In this document: piece after piece, positions 16,345-25,177 of the stretch
How the letters are laid out: the number at the start of each line of letters is the position of its first letter
Numbering within the stretch: position 1 is the first letter of the stretch
DNA from: Pseudomonas sp. C2B4
Lineage (GTDB): Bacteria; Pseudomonadota; Gammaproteobacteria; Pseudomonadales; Pseudomonadaceae
Assembly: GCF_013359695.1 (NCBI RefSeq)
Contig: NZ_JABFMU010000002.1
Span: forward strand, 186,001-250,000
Length of the DNA stretch: 64,000 bases
Direction of reading: 5' to 3'
Made by a program: the position numbers and the translations under genes
Notes under the pieces: generated by a model
Databases searched by the model: none
What the model was told of the DNA's origin: nothing
What the model saw: the letters and a program-made list of their open reading frames with translations, nothing else

Positions 16345-17715
16345 ATGAACCGCAGCCTGACCCTTAAACTCGGGGCAATCGCCCTACTGATTCTGTTATT
16401 GCTGATTCCGCTGCTTATGATCAACGGCGTGATCCAGGACCGCCAGCAACTGCGCGATGGCGTGCTCGAAGACATCGCCCGCAGCTCCAGCTACAGCCAG
16501 CAATTGAGCGGCCCGTTGATGGTGGTGCCGTATCGCAAACTGACGCGCACCTGGAAGCTCAACGAAAAAACCAACCAGCGCTATCAAGAGGTCGGCGAAG
16601 AGCGCGGGCGGTTGTATTTCCTGCCGGAACGCTTCGAACTCGACGGGCAGGTCCACACCGAATTGCGCGCCCGGGGGATTTATCAGGCGCGGTTGTTCCA
16701 TGCCGACAACCGCATCAGCGGGCATTTTTCGTTGCCGGCACAGTTGGGTATCAAGGAAGACTTCGCCGACTATCAATTCGACCAACCGTTTCTTGCGGTC
16801 GGTATCAGCGACATTCGCGGCATCGAGAATGCCTTGAAACTCGAACTCAACGGCCAATGCCTGGACTTCATTCCCGGCAGTCAGGTCGGTTGGCTGGGCG
16901 AGGGTGTCCACGTGACGCTGCCGGCCCTGGAGGCCAAGCAAGCCAGCGAACTGGCTTTCGCTTTCGACCTGAAGCTGCAAGGCACTGGCCAGTTGCAGAT
17001 CCTGCCGGTGGGCAAGACCAGCAAAGTCTCGCTGACCGCCAACTGGCCGCATCCCAGCTTCATCGGCAACTACCTGCCGGCCCAGCGCGAGATCACTAAT
17101 CAGGGCTTCAGCGCCAATTGGCAGACCTCCTTCTTCTCCACCAACCTGCAAGAGGCCTTGAACAGCTGCGTATCCCGTAGCAGTTGCGAGGCATTTTCTG
17201 CCCGCAGTTTCGGCGTGAGCTTCATCGACCCGGTGGACCAGTATTTGAAAAGCGACCGGGCGATCAAATACGCACTGCTGTTCATCGTCCTGACCTTCGC
17301 CGGCTTCTTCCTCTTTGAAGTGCTGAAAAGCTTGGCGGTGCACCCGGTGCAATACGCGCTGGTGGGCGTGGCGCTGGCGTTGTTCTATCTGCTGTTGCTG
17401 TCGTTGTCCGAACACATCGGCTTTGCCCTGGCGTATCTGCTGTCAGCCGGCGCGTGTGTATTGTTGATCGGGTTCTATGTCTGTCACGTGCTGCGCAGTG
17501 TGCGCCATGGCTTGAGTTTTTCGGCAGGGTTGGCGGCGTTGTATGGCCTGCTGTATGGCCTGTTGAGTGCCGAGGATTACGCGTTGTTGATGGGGGCGTT
17601 ATTGCTGTTCGGGTTGCTGGGTGTGTTCATGGTGCTGACCCGCAAGCTGGATTGGTATGGGGTTGGGCAGAAGGCGGACAAGCCGTTGGAGTTTGATATT
17701 GGAGCGGTGGAATGA
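16345..17715 (+). CDS. creD: Inner-membrane protein CreD
   Basis: 456 residues. One N-terminal membrane helix (about 8-28), a large periplasmic domain, then a cluster of hydrophobic helices (about 305-440) typical of CreD. In relatives creD is the main output of CreBC and its overexpression changes antibiotic tolerance. CAGGGAGAGTCCC precedes the ATG. I looked for the tandem TTCAC cre tag in the upstream gap and found only one half-site (within TATTCACAGG), so CreB control is not demonstrated here. Gene order supports the name. Confidence 0.92.
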   Translation: MNRSLTLKLGAIALLILLLLIPLLMINGVIQDRQQLRDGVLEDIARSSSYSQQLSGPLMVVPYRKLTRTWKLNEKTNQRYQEVGEERGRLYFLPERFELDGQVHTELRARGIYQARLFHADNRISGHFSLPAQLGIKEDFADYQFDQPFLAVGISDIRGIENALKLELNGQCLDFIPGSQVGWLGEGVHVTLPALEAKQASELAFAFDLKLQGTGQLQILPVGKTSKVSLTANWPHPSFIGNYLPAQREITNQGFSANWQTSFFSTNLQEALNSCVSRSSCEAFSARSFGVSFIDPVDQYLKSDRAIKYALLFIVLTFAGFFLFEVLKSLAVHPVQYALVGVALALFYLLLLSLSEHIGFALAYLLSAGACVLLIGFYVCHVLRSVRHGLSFSAGLAALYGLLYGLLSAEDYALLMGALLLFGLLGVFMVLTRKLDWYGVGQKADKPLEFDIGAVE

Positions 17716-17807
17716 GCGGGTGGGTGGGGTTGCGGGAGGATCAGCGGGAAGGGGAGGTGTTGGCGACGCTGATTGTGCAGTGGCTACCCGTTGAACCACG
17801 AGGGTGC

Positions 17808-17886
17808 TTTCGCGAGCAGGCTCGCTCCCACAGGGGATCTTCAGTGAACCCAGATCAAAATGTGGGAGCGAGCCTGCTCAAGAAGA
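17808..17886. repeat. REPIN with one decayed arm
   Basis: Reverse core about 17809-17833 is intact. The forward arm (about 17860-17883) reads GCCTGCTCAAGAA in place of GCCTGCTCGCGAA, so its palindrome is broken. Lies between creD and the GST gene. Confidence 0.85.
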
Positions 17887-17908
17887 GGCCCGCACAACTG
17901 GAGAAGAT

Positions 17909-18538
17909 TTAGAGCTTTGGCATCGTCGCCAGCATCGAAGGCCGCTGGCTCACCTCGAAATACCACGCCGCCAACTGTGGATTCGCCGTGCGCCAGTCCA
18001 GATCAGGGTGACGCAGATCCAGGTAACCCAACGCACACGCCACGCTGATCGCCGCCACGTCGAAATGGCTGGTCAGCTCGGCAATGGCGTCTTTTTCCAG
18101 CAACGCCACGGCCCGGCGGATTTTGTCGCGTTGGCCGTCGAGCCAGACGTCCCAGTGTTTTTCCGGCGCGCGCAGGGCGACTTCATAGCGCACCAGCACG
18201 GCCGCGTCCATGATCCCGTCGGCCATCGAGGCCAGGGTCAGGCGCCGCCAGCGGGCGGAGCCTTCGCGGGGGATCAGCGGGTTGCCGACGTGCTGGTGGT
18301 CGAGGTAGTCGAGGATCACGCGGCTGTCATGAATGACATGGCCGTCGGCCAGACGCAGGGCCGGGATCTTGCTCAGGGGGTTGTCGTTGATCAGCGTCTT
18401 GTCCGGGTCGACCGGCGTGAGCACGCAGTTCTGCAGGGCCACGCGGTCCTGTTGACCGGTTTCGTGCAACAGCACCATGACTTTGCGAACGAAGGGGGAA
18501 AGGGCGTTGTGATACAGGGTCATGCTCGGGGCGGACAT
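17909..18538 (-). CDS. Glutathione S-transferase family protein
   Basis: 209 residues. An N-terminal thioredoxin-like domain (MTLYHNALSPFVRKVMVLLHETG) contains the Ser/Pro active-site region and the glutathione-binding cis-proline stretch LSKIPALRLADGHVIHDSRVI. The C-terminal helical domain includes HFDVAAISVACALGYLDLRHPDLDW. The start is the ATG at 18538, giving MSAPSMTLYH; the upstream extension has no family-like sequence. Substrate unknown. It stands alone between REPINs. Confidence 0.9.
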   Translation of the reverse strand: MSAPSMTLYHNALSPFVRKVMVLLHETGQQDRVALQNCVLTPVDPDKTLINDNPLSKIPALRLADGHVIHDSRVILDYLDHQHVGNPLIPREGSARWRRLTLASMADGIMDAAVLVRYEVALRAPEKHWDVWLDGQRDKIRRAVALLEKDAIAELTSHFDVAAISVACALGYLDLRHPDLDWRTANPQLAAWYFEVSQRPSMLATMPKL

Positions 18539-18620
18539 GGCAGCGTCTCGGTCGGTGGCAGTGTCGGGGCAGCATAGCGCGTTGAGGGGATAGCTCAATA
18601 TCACCAAGACACACTGATCC

Positions 18621-18714
18621 CCTGTGGGAGCGAGCCTGCTCGCGAAAGCGGTGTGTCAGCCAACATTGGTGGAGACTGACACACCCTCTTCGCGAGCAGG
18701 CTCGCTCCCACAGA
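18621..18714. repeat. REPIN (inverted REP doublet)
   Basis: Forward core about 18622-18646 and reverse core about 18689-18713, long form whose centre contains TGTGTCAGCC and CTGACACACC. Lies between the GST gene and the siderophore locus. Confidence 0.9.
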
Positions 18715-18725
18715 GTTATCTGTGC

Positions 18726-18905
18726 TCAGTGACGTTGCAGCAGGCCGCGCAAGGCGAGGACGGCAGGGATGCCCAACCCCAACCAGCTCAGCGCATCCCA
18801 CACGCCGTCACCGAGCAACGCGGCGAACAGGCCCGCCGCACTGAACAGGGCGATAACGGTGGGCGTGCCGAAGACCTTCCAGAAGCTCGACTGTCGCGGT
18901 TTCAT
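18726..18905 (-). CDS. Small inner-membrane protein of siderophore locus
   Basis: 59 residues with a hydrophobic core (VIALFSAAGLFAALLGDGVWDALSW...) that makes one or two membrane segments and a basic N terminus (MKPRQSSFWKVF). Its ATG overlaps the stop of the PepSY reductase gene by four bases, so the two are co-translated. A small gene at this position follows foxB in other pseudomonads as I recall. Probably an accessory of the reductase; function not established. Confidence 0.75.
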   Translation of the reverse strand: MKPRQSSFWKVFGTPTVIALFSAAGLFAALLGDGVWDALSWLGLGIPAVLALRGLLQRH

Positions 18906-20032
18906 GCCACGCTCTCCGCTTTTTCCAGCACGGGTTTCGTCGCCTTGCGCCGCACCACCCACAGGTAGACCCCGCTGCCAAGGACGATGATCGTCAGCAC
19001 ATCCAGGGTGGCCCAGAGGATTTGCATCGGCATGCCGCCGTAGTCACCGAAGTGCAGCGGCTGGGACATGCCCATGGCGTCCATGTACCAGGGGCGCTCG
19101 GCCACGGCGGTGACTTGCAGGGTGCTGGCGTCGATCAGTACCGGCGTCAGCAGATGCGAGGTCAGGTGGGTGCTGCCTTTCATGAACACCGCGTAATGGT
19201 GCTCACTGGAGAAACGGGTGCCGGGGAAGGCGATAAAGTCAGGCTGCATGCCCGGCGCAACATCCCTGGCGATGTCCAGCAAGCGAGTGGCCGGTGCCAG
19301 TTGCGCCAGCGGCGGCGCATCGCGATACGGCGCAACCATCGCGCTCAGGCTGTCGTTGCGCCAGGCAGCGATGATCAGATCGGCACAGGCGCTGATCACG
19401 CCGGTCACGCCCACCACCAGCGCCCAGGTCAGGGTCACCACGCCAATCAGGTTGTGCAGGTCGAGCCAACGCAGGCGGGTGGATTTGTCCTGGCGCACGG
19501 TGGCGAATTTCAGGCGACGCATGAACGGCAGGTACAGCACGGTGCCGGAGACAATCGCCACGACGAACATCAAGCCCATGAACGCCAGCAACAACTTGCC
19601 CGGCAGCCCGGCGAACATGTCCACGTGCAGGCGCAGCATGGTCATCATGAAACCACCGTTGGCCGACGGCGTTTCCAGCGCCTCGCCGGTGCGGGCGTCG
19701 AGCATGAAGGTATGGGACGAGTTCGGCTCCGTGCCGGCGGTCGCCGCCATGATGGTCAGTACGGCATTGGGTTCATCGTCTTCGAAGCCGAAATACTGCA
19801 TGACTTCGCCGGGGCGATGCTTCTCGGCTGCCGCCACCAGTTGCTGGAGATCCAGGCGCGGGGTGTCCGCCGGCATGTCCTTCACTTGTGGCGCATCGCC
19901 CAGCAGGTGGTCGATCTCGTGGTGGAAGATCAGCGGCAGGCCGGTCAGCGCCAACAGCAGTAAAAACACCGTGCAGATCAGGCTGGTCCAGGTGTGGACG
20001 AAGGACCAGCGGCGAATTGTTTTACTTTTCAT
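18902..20032 (-). CDS. foxB: PepSY-domain inner-membrane ferrisiderophore reductase
   Basis: 376-residue PepSY-associated membrane protein. The first helix (about 14-36, SLICTVFLLLLALTGLPLIF) is followed by a periplasmic PepSY part. Further helices lie near 137-165, 190-215 and 335-360, with conserved-looking His residues in FHHEIDHLLG and WLDLHNLIGV. Relatives such as FoxB/PiuB reduce iron from siderophores at the periplasmic face of the inner membrane. GGAGGCTATGAA precedes the ATG. It lies downstream of the receptor gene and is coupled to the small membrane protein. The fox name is an inference from gene order. Confidence 0.75.
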   Translation of the reverse strand: MKSKTIRRWSFVHTWTSLICTVFLLLLALTGLPLIFHHEIDHLLGDAPQVKDMPADTPRLDLQQLVAAAEKHRPGEVMQYFGFEDDEPNAVLTIMAATAGTEPNSSHTFMLDARTGEALETPSANGGFMMTMLRLHVDMFAGLPGKLLLAFMGLMFVVAIVSGTVLYLPFMRRLKFATVRQDKSTRLRWLDLHNLIGVVTLTWALVVGVTGVISACADLIIAAWRNDSLSAMVAPYRDAPPLAQLAPATRLLDIARDVAPGMQPDFIAFPGTRFSSEHHYAVFMKGSTHLTSHLLTPVLIDASTLQVTAVAERPWYMDAMGMSQPLHFGDYGGMPMQILWATLDVLTIIVLGSGVYLWVVRRKATKPVLEKAESVA

Positions 20033-20063
20033 TTCATAGCCTCCAGAAATACCAAAGCCGTCC

Positions 20064-20088
20064 TCGAAGGACGGCCTGGGTACCGGGC
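20064..20088 (-). terminator. Hairpin between receptor and reductase genes
   Basis: GCCGTCCT and AGGACGGC around a CGAA/TTCG tetraloop, followed on the minus strand by TTTGG. A stable tetraloop stem without a full T run; it probably attenuates expression between the receptor and reductase genes. Confidence 0.55.
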
Positions 20089-20104
20089 GTGTCAGATCAA
20101 GCCG

Positions 20105-22510
20105 TTACCACTTGTAGTTCACTGCTGCGATGACGTTGCGCTCGTCACCGTAGTAGCACCAGAAACCGTCGCAAGTGGAGATGTAGTCCTTGTCGAATAG
20201 GTTCTTCGCGGTGACGTCGACCGAAATGCCTGCCAATGCCGGATTGAGGCGGCTTAAGTCGTAATGCACAGCAGCGTCGTACACGGTGTATGAGCCCACG
20301 TGCGAGTTATCGGTGTTGCTGGTACTGCCGTAAGTGTCGCCGACGTAGCGCACGCCCGCCCCCACGCCAAAACCGTCGAGGAAACCGGCATGCCAGGTGT
20401 AGTCAGACCACAGCGAGGCCTGGTTGCGTGGGATCAGTTTGAATCGGTTGCCTTTGTCGGCACCCTTGAGAATTTCGGTATCGGTGTAGGTGTAAGAACC
20501 CACCAGCTTCAGGTTGTCGGTGACGTCCGACGTGGCTTCGAGTTCGATGCCGCGAACTTTCAGTTCACCAATCTGGCTGGTGACGTTGTTCTGTGTAACC
20601 GAAACGTTTTCCTGACGCAGATCGAATGCCGCCGCAGTCAGCAAGGTGCGGCTGCCCGGAGGCATGTACTTGACGCCCACTTCGGTCTGCTTGCCTTCGG
20701 TCGGTTTGAACGAGTTGGTGGAGCTGGCGTCTGCCCCCATCGATGGCTGGAACGATTCGGTGTAGGAGATGTACGGCGTTATCCCCGAATCAAATACGTA
20801 GCTCAGGCCGGCGTTTCCACTGAAGGCCTTGTCGCGCTGGGTGTTGGTGGCATCGTTCAGGTTGTTGAACTGAGTCGCTGTGTGAATCCAGTCTTCACGC
20901 CCGCCCAGGGTCAGGCGCCATTTGTCCAGAGAGATTTGATCCTGAGCGTAGAGACCTGTCTGGTTGGTTTTCTGGTTGTAATCATAAAAAGTGGCGTAGG
21001 CGACGTTGGAGAAGTCTGCGCCACGGATCGGATTGATCACATTGCTTGGTGGGGCACTCCCTTCAAGCCATTTGTAGTTGGTGTTGGTACGCTGGTGATC
21101 CAGGCCGAGCAGCACGACATGGCTCAATGAGCCGGTCTGGAAGTCGGCCTGGAAATTGTTGTCCACCGCGAACTGGCTAATGTCTTCGTCGACCTTGTCG
21201 ACCAGACGGGCCAAGGTACCATCTGGCGAGACCGAATTACCGAACGATGCATAGGCTTGCTGGAATTCCAGATCGCTCTTGGTGTAGCGCAGGTTTTGCT
21301 TGAATTGCCAGACATCGTTCAGGCGATGGTCGAAGGCGTAACCCAGCGCGTAGTAGGTGCGGTCGTAGTGGTCGGAATCCGGATCACCGAGGTTTTTATG
21401 GTGAGAGATCTTGCCCGCTTCCGAAGACAGCTTGGTGCCTTGCAGCGGCAGGAACTGACCAGCGACCCCAGTATCGTCCCGAGTGTACTGCGACAGGAGA
21501 GTCAGGTGAGTGTCATCGTCGATGCTCCAGGTCAGGCTTGGCGCAATGTTGTAGCGCTTATCGTCGATGTGGTCGACCGGCATGCCGCTGTCGCGCACCA
21601 CGCCATCGACTCGGTACAGGAACTGACCTTCGTCATCGATTTTGCCGGTACTGTCGAAGTTGATTTGCTTGCGATTATTGCTGCCGACTTCGGCGCGTAC
21701 TTCGTGGCTTTCAAACGCATCAGGGCGGCGGCTGACCATATCGAGCATTCCGCCCGGTGGGGTCTGGCCATATACCGAGGAGGCCGGGCCGCGCAGCAAG
21801 GTGATGCGCTCCAAGTTCCAGGTTTCAACTTTTGGGTTGGCGTAGGAACCCTTTGGCAGCGGCAAGCCGTCGAGAAACTGGGTCGGTTCGAAACCACGCA
21901 CACGCAGCCAGTCGGCTCGTGCGTCACTGCCGTAGCTACTGGCAATCACGCCCGGCATGTAGCGCACGGCGTCATCAAGGTTCTGCACACCACGATCTTC
22001 CATCTGTGCTCGCGTGATCACCGACATTGAGCGCGGTGCTTCAACGATTGGTGTGTCGGTCTTGGTGCCCGCCGCAGTGCGAGTGGCAACATAGCCTTCC
22101 ACCGGACCCCAGGCGTTCTCAGCGGATTCAGCGCCAATCACGTTAGTGGCTGGCAGGGCCATCGCGCCTTCAGGCACGGGGGCGAGGCTGAAAGTGCCCG
22201 TGCCGCTCTGTTCCAACTGCAGGCCGGTCCCGCGCAAAGCTTCTTGCATGGCGCCGGTGGCATCGAACTGGCCTTTGACCGGGGCGGACGTTTTGCCCGC
22301 AGCCAGCGATGGATTCAACGACAGCGCCAGACCGGCCTGGCTGGCGATCTGGTTCAGGGTGCTGGCCAATGGCGCGGCCGGCAGGTTGTAGGCGCGAACG
22401 CTGGATGCCTGTTCAGCGGCGATCAGTTGGCTGCTGGCCAAAGGGGTGCAAAGGGCAATGGCAACCGCCAGCAAACTGGGGCGCAACAAGGTGTCTAGGG
22501 AACGGGACAT
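20105..22510 (-). CDS. foxA: TonB-dependent siderophore receptor (FoxA-like)
   Basis: 801-residue outer-membrane receptor. A signal peptide (about 1-32) precedes a STN signalling domain (about 45-105: LPAAPLASTLNQIASQAGLALS), which marks it as a transducer that talks to a FecR-type anti-sigma factor. A plug domain (SMSVITRAQMEDRGVQNLDDAVRYMPGV) and 22-strand barrel follow, closing with NYKW and a terminal aromatic residue. Late barrel motifs (LIPRNQASLWSDYTW, TAKNLFDKDY) fit the hydroxamate-receptor group (FhuA/FoxA/FiuA). AGGAGCCGCTGT precedes the ATG. FoxA is preferred over FiuA because a PepSY reductase lies downstream; ligand specificity is not proven. Confidence 0.82.
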   Translation of the reverse strand: MSRSLDTLLRPSLLAVAIALCTPLASSQLIAAEQASSVRAYNLPAAPLASTLNQIASQAGLALSLNPSLAAGKTSAPVKGQFDATGAMQEALRGTGLQLEQSGTGTFSLAPVPEGAMALPATNVIGAESAENAWGPVEGYVATRTAAGTKTDTPIVEAPRSMSVITRAQMEDRGVQNLDDAVRYMPGVIASSYGSDARADWLRVRGFEPTQFLDGLPLPKGSYANPKVETWNLERITLLRGPASSVYGQTPPGGMLDMVSRRPDAFESHEVRAEVGSNNRKQINFDSTGKIDDEGQFLYRVDGVVRDSGMPVDHIDDKRYNIAPSLTWSIDDDTHLTLLSQYTRDDTGVAGQFLPLQGTKLSSEAGKISHHKNLGDPDSDHYDRTYYALGYAFDHRLNDVWQFKQNLRYTKSDLEFQQAYASFGNSVSPDGTLARLVDKVDEDISQFAVDNNFQADFQTGSLSHVVLLGLDHQRTNTNYKWLEGSAPPSNVINPIRGADFSNVAYATFYDYNQKTNQTGLYAQDQISLDKWRLTLGGREDWIHTATQFNNLNDATNTQRDKAFSGNAGLSYVFDSGITPYISYTESFQPSMGADASSTNSFKPTEGKQTEVGVKYMPPGSRTLLTAAAFDLRQENVSVTQNNVTSQIGELKVRGIELEATSDVTDNLKLVGSYTYTDTEILKGADKGNRFKLIPRNQASLWSDYTWHAGFLDGFGVGAGVRYVGDTYGSTSNTDNSHVGSYTVYDAAVHYDLSRLNPALAGISVDVTAKNLFDKDYISTCDGFWCYYGDERNVIAAVNYKW

Positions 22511-22628
22511 ACAGCGGCTCCTGAAAGTGAATACTTCTCAATTGCCTACGTGCCGGACGAAAATCAAAAAGTGATAGGGCTGGATGAAAATAATTTCGAT
22601 TCATCATTTTGTGGTGAGGTTGATGGCC

Positions 22629-22718
22629 CCTTCGCGGGCAAGCCACGCTCCCACAAGTTATGTGTTGGACGATAATTCTGTGAGCGACACCCTGTGGGAG
22701 CGGGCTTGCCCGCGAAGA
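22629..22718. repeat. REPIN, GGGCTTGCCCGCG variant
   Basis: Arms read GGGAGCGGGCTTGCCCGCG (forward, about 22694-22718) and its imperfect reverse copy (GGGCAAGCCACGCTCCCAC, about 22629-22654). This sub-type differs from the AGCCTGCTCGC type of most of the window and occurs only here and near 24.4 kb, flanking the fox sigma/anti-sigma genes. Confidence 0.88.
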
Positions 22719-22740
22719 GGCCGGTTCAGGCGCCCTCAAA

Positions 22741-23715
22741 TCAGGGCTTGGCCTCAGTCTTCGCCGCCACCGTCACCCACCACGGCGTGTGCTGTTCGAT
22801 CTGCACCGGCAGGGTCGGTAACAGGGCGCTCAGGGCCAGGTCGGTGTCTTTCAGCGGGAAGCTGCCGGTGATCCGCAGGTCGGCCACTTCCGGCGCAACG
22901 CCCAGGTGTCCACGGCGATAGCGCCCGAGTTCGTGCACCAGCTCCTCCAGCCGCGCGTTGTCCACCACCAGCATGCCGCGGGTCCAGGCATCGGCGCCCT
23001 GGTTGAGCGCGGCGATCGGTCCCAGGCCGTCATTGCGGATCAGCACTTGCTGGCCTTCGCGCAGAATCTGTTCGTCCGGGCTCGATTGCGGATGGGCGGC
23101 CACCGCCGACTGCAACACGCTCAGTCGCGTGCCTTCTTCCTCGCGCTTGACCAGAAACCGCGTCCCCAGCGCGCGCATGCTGCCTTCACGGGTTTCGACG
23201 ATAAACGGCCGGGCATCGCCATGACCGGTTTCAACCAGGATTTCCCCTTCCTGAAGTACGATCAGCCGCTGCTTCTCGTCGAAGCGCACGTCCACGGCAC
23301 TGTGGGTATTGAGGTTGAGCAGGGTGCCATCGGCCAGGCGAAGGGTGCGCTGTTCGCCGGTGGCGGTGCGCTGGTCAGCCAGCCAATAATCGACTGGCAG
23401 ATAACGATCACCGGCGAACAGCGCCAGGCCAATCACGGCCACGACACTGGCCACGCCGCTGCCGAGCTTGCGCACTCGGCGGCGAATGCCTTCGCGCGAT
23501 TGCAACAGCGCCGTACGGGCCGGGCCGCTGGCGACACTGAAACGTTGGTCGAGCATGCCCAGCTGGCGCCAGGCACGGGCGTGTTCTTCGTGGGCGGCAT
23601 GCCATTTGGCGAACTCTTCGCGCTCCACCGGGTTGCCGGAGTCCAGCGACAGTTGCCAGGCAATCGCCGCATCCAGCACCTGCGCCGAGACCGGTTTGGA
23701 ACTGACGGGACTCAT
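22741..23715 (-). CDS. foxR: FecR-type anti-sigma factor (FoxR-like)
   Basis: 324 residues. The N-terminal cytoplasmic DUF4880 part (AAIAWQLSLDSGNPVEREEFAKW) binds the sigma factor. A single membrane helix (about 90-108, GVASVVAVIGLALFAGDRYL) leads to the periplasmic FecR domain (RTLRLADGTLLNLNTHSAVDVRFD) and a STN-like end that meets the receptor. Its ATG at 23715 overlaps the sigma stop codon by four bases. It carries the siderophore-bound signal from the TonB receptor to the sigma factor (family knowledge). Confidence 0.88.
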   Translation of the reverse strand: MSPVSSKPVSAQVLDAAIAWQLSLDSGNPVEREEFAKWHAAHEEHARAWRQLGMLDQRFSVASGPARTALLQSREGIRRRVRKLGSGVASVVAVIGLALFAGDRYLPVDYWLADQRTATGEQRTLRLADGTLLNLNTHSAVDVRFDEKQRLIVLQEGEILVETGHGDARPFIVETREGSMRALGTRFLVKREEEGTRLSVLQSAVAAHPQSSPDEQILREGQQVLIRNDGLGPIAALNQGADAWTRGMLVVDNARLEELVHELGRYRRGHLGVAPEVADLRITGSFPLKDTDLALSALLPTLPVQIEQHTPWWVTVAAKTEAKP

Positions 23716-24230
23716 GTTGGCTCCCCGTACAGCGCGATGTAGCACTGACGGATGCCCTGGGCCAGGTACTGGCGCACGCGTGGCACCGACACCCCGAGGC
23801 GTTCGGCGATTTCTGCGTGACCCAGGCCGTCGAGACGGTTGTAGAGAAACGCCGCCCGGGCCTTGCTCGACAGCTTGCCGAGCAGGCGATCAATGTTTTT
23901 CAGGTCTTCGAGGATCATTTGCTGCTCTTCCACCGACGGTTGCTCGGCTTCGGGAATCAGCATCAGTTCGGTGAGATAGGCCTGTTCCAGCGCGGCACGG
24001 CGGAAATAATCAAACAGCAGGCCCTTGGCAATCGCCACCAGAAACGCCCTTGGCTCGCGCGGCGCTTTCAGTTCCTCACGACCCAGCAATCGCACGAAGG
24101 TGTCCTGGCTCAGGTCTTCGGCCCGCTGCGGGCAGGCGACATTGCGGCGAAGCCAGGCCAATAGCCAACCGCGATGGTCGCGATATAACGCACCGACGAG
24201 CTCACTTTGAGGGCTTGGGACTGACGACAC
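23712..24230 (-). CDS. foxI: Iron-starvation ECF sigma factor (FoxI-like)
   Basis: 172 residues, FecI/PvdS-type. Region 2 shows AEDLSQDTFVRLLG and PRAFLVAIAKGLLFDYFRR; region 4 shows GLGHAEIAERLGVSVPRVRQYLAQG. Translation starts at a GTG (24228-24230); no in-frame ATG with a usable site is seen upstream. A Fur-like site lies about 30 bases upstream. With the anti-sigma and receptor genes it forms the usual cell-surface signalling triad, and should drive the receptor promoter once the siderophore is bound. Confidence 0.88.
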   Translation of the reverse strand: MSSVPSPQSELVGALYRDHRGWLLAWLRRNVACPQRAEDLSQDTFVRLLGREELKAPREPRAFLVAIAKGLLFDYFRRAALEQAYLTELMLIPEAEQPSVEEQQMILEDLKNIDRLLGKLSSKARAAFLYNRLDGLGHAEIAERLGVSVPRVRQYLAQGIRQCYIALYGEPT

Positions 24231-24259
24231 GCAGCATCACCGATTGGGAAGTGTTAACT

Positions 24260-24279
24260 AACGAGAATTGTTCGCGATT
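24260..24279 (-). promoter_or_regulatory. Fur-like site upstream of foxI
   Basis: AACGAGAATTGTTCGCGAT. The left half matches the AATGAGAAT half of a Fur box with one mismatch and the right half is weak. Position 30 bases before the sigma start makes iron repression likely, but the match is imperfect. Confidence 0.45.
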
Positions 24280-24355
24280 GTGTCAGAGGCGGGGGAGGTA
24301 AAGCAATTGGCGTTGGTCGGGTGGTTTGGAGGGCAGTTGGACCGCGTTATCGTTC

Positions 24356-24446
24356 ATCGCGGGCAAGCCACGCTCCCACAGGTTTAATGTCGTTCACAAA
24401 ATGAGCGCACGACACGAAACCTGTGGGAGCGGGCTTGCCCGCGATG
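24356..24446. repeat. REPIN, GGGCTTGCCCGCG variant
   Basis: Reverse arm (about 24356-24381) and forward arm (about 24420-24445) of the same sub-type as the REPIN at 22.6 kb. Lies between foxI and the exonuclease gene. Confidence 0.88.
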
Positions 24447-24469
24447 AGGCCGGTACAGGCGTAGGAGAT

Positions 24470-25177
24470 TCAGAAGGACGGCGTCTGCTGCCGTCGTTTC
24501 CACTGATTCAACCGCTGCTGCAAATTCAACGGGCTATGGATCTGCTGCTGCCGAGCCCGGCTGAACAGGATCAGCGCCAGTTCGGCGGTGGCCAATGCAT
24601 CGGCGCTGGCGTTGTGGCGCTCGAACACTTCCAGCTTGAACCAGTCGATCCACTCGTCCAGCCCGGCTTCGCGGAGGTTGGCCTGCGGACACAGCAGCGG
24701 TGCGATGTCCGCCACATCCAGAAAGGCGTGCTGCAATTTGTAGCCCAGGTGATCCTTGAGAGCGCGCCCGAGCATGTGCTGGTCAAACGGCGCATGGAAG
24801 GCCAGCAACGGACTGTCGCCAACGAACTCCATGAAATCGAGCAGCGCCTGGGCCGGGTCGCTGCCGGCGGCAATGGCGCTGGGTCCGAGTCCGTGAATCA
24901 ATACGCTGGGGCTGAGCTTGAGTTCGGCGCATTGCAGGGTGCGTTCGAACTGTTGACTGAAATCGATCGCGCCATCCTCGATCACCACTGCGCCGATGGA
25001 CAGCACCCGATCCTTGTTCAGGTTCAGTCCGGTGGTTTCCAGGTCGAGCACCACCCAGCGTTGTTCACGCAGGCTGCATTCGCCCAACGCAGTTGCTGCC
25101 GGCAAGCGTTGCAGGCGTTGTTGCAATTCACCGGACAGGGCCGGGGTGGCCGGGCGCAGCCATGAAAACAGGCTCAT
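24470..25177 (-). CDS. DnaQ-like 3'-5' exonuclease (DEDDh)
   Basis: 235 residues. Exonuclease motifs are visible in order: I (VVLDLETTGLNLNKDRVLSIG, D-x-E), II (LAFHAPFDQHML, D) and III (HNASADALATAELAL, H and D), a complete DEDDh set. No polymerase-subunit binding region is obvious, so it is a stand-alone exonuclease rather than the replicative epsilon subunit. Its ATG overlaps the stop of the DUF294 gene by four bases. In other pseudomonads the same pair lies beside acetate permease genes, which are not here. Confidence 0.9.
   Translation of the reverse strand: MSLFSWLRPATPALSGELQQRLQRLPAATALGECSLREQRWVVLDLETTGLNLNKDRVLSIGAVVIEDGAIDFSQQFERTLQCAELKLSPSVLIHGLGPSAIAAGSDPAQALLDFMEFVGDSPLLAFHAPFDQHMLGRALKDHLGYKLQHAFLDVADIAPLLCPQANLREAGLDEWIDWFKLEVFERHNASADALATAELALILFSRARQQQIHSPLNLQQRLNQWKRRQQTPSF

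Noticed and set aside
17712..17912. 66-residue frame overlapping the creD stop
   Set aside because: It translates the REPIN; its sequence REQARSHRG is the REP product seen in many other frames.
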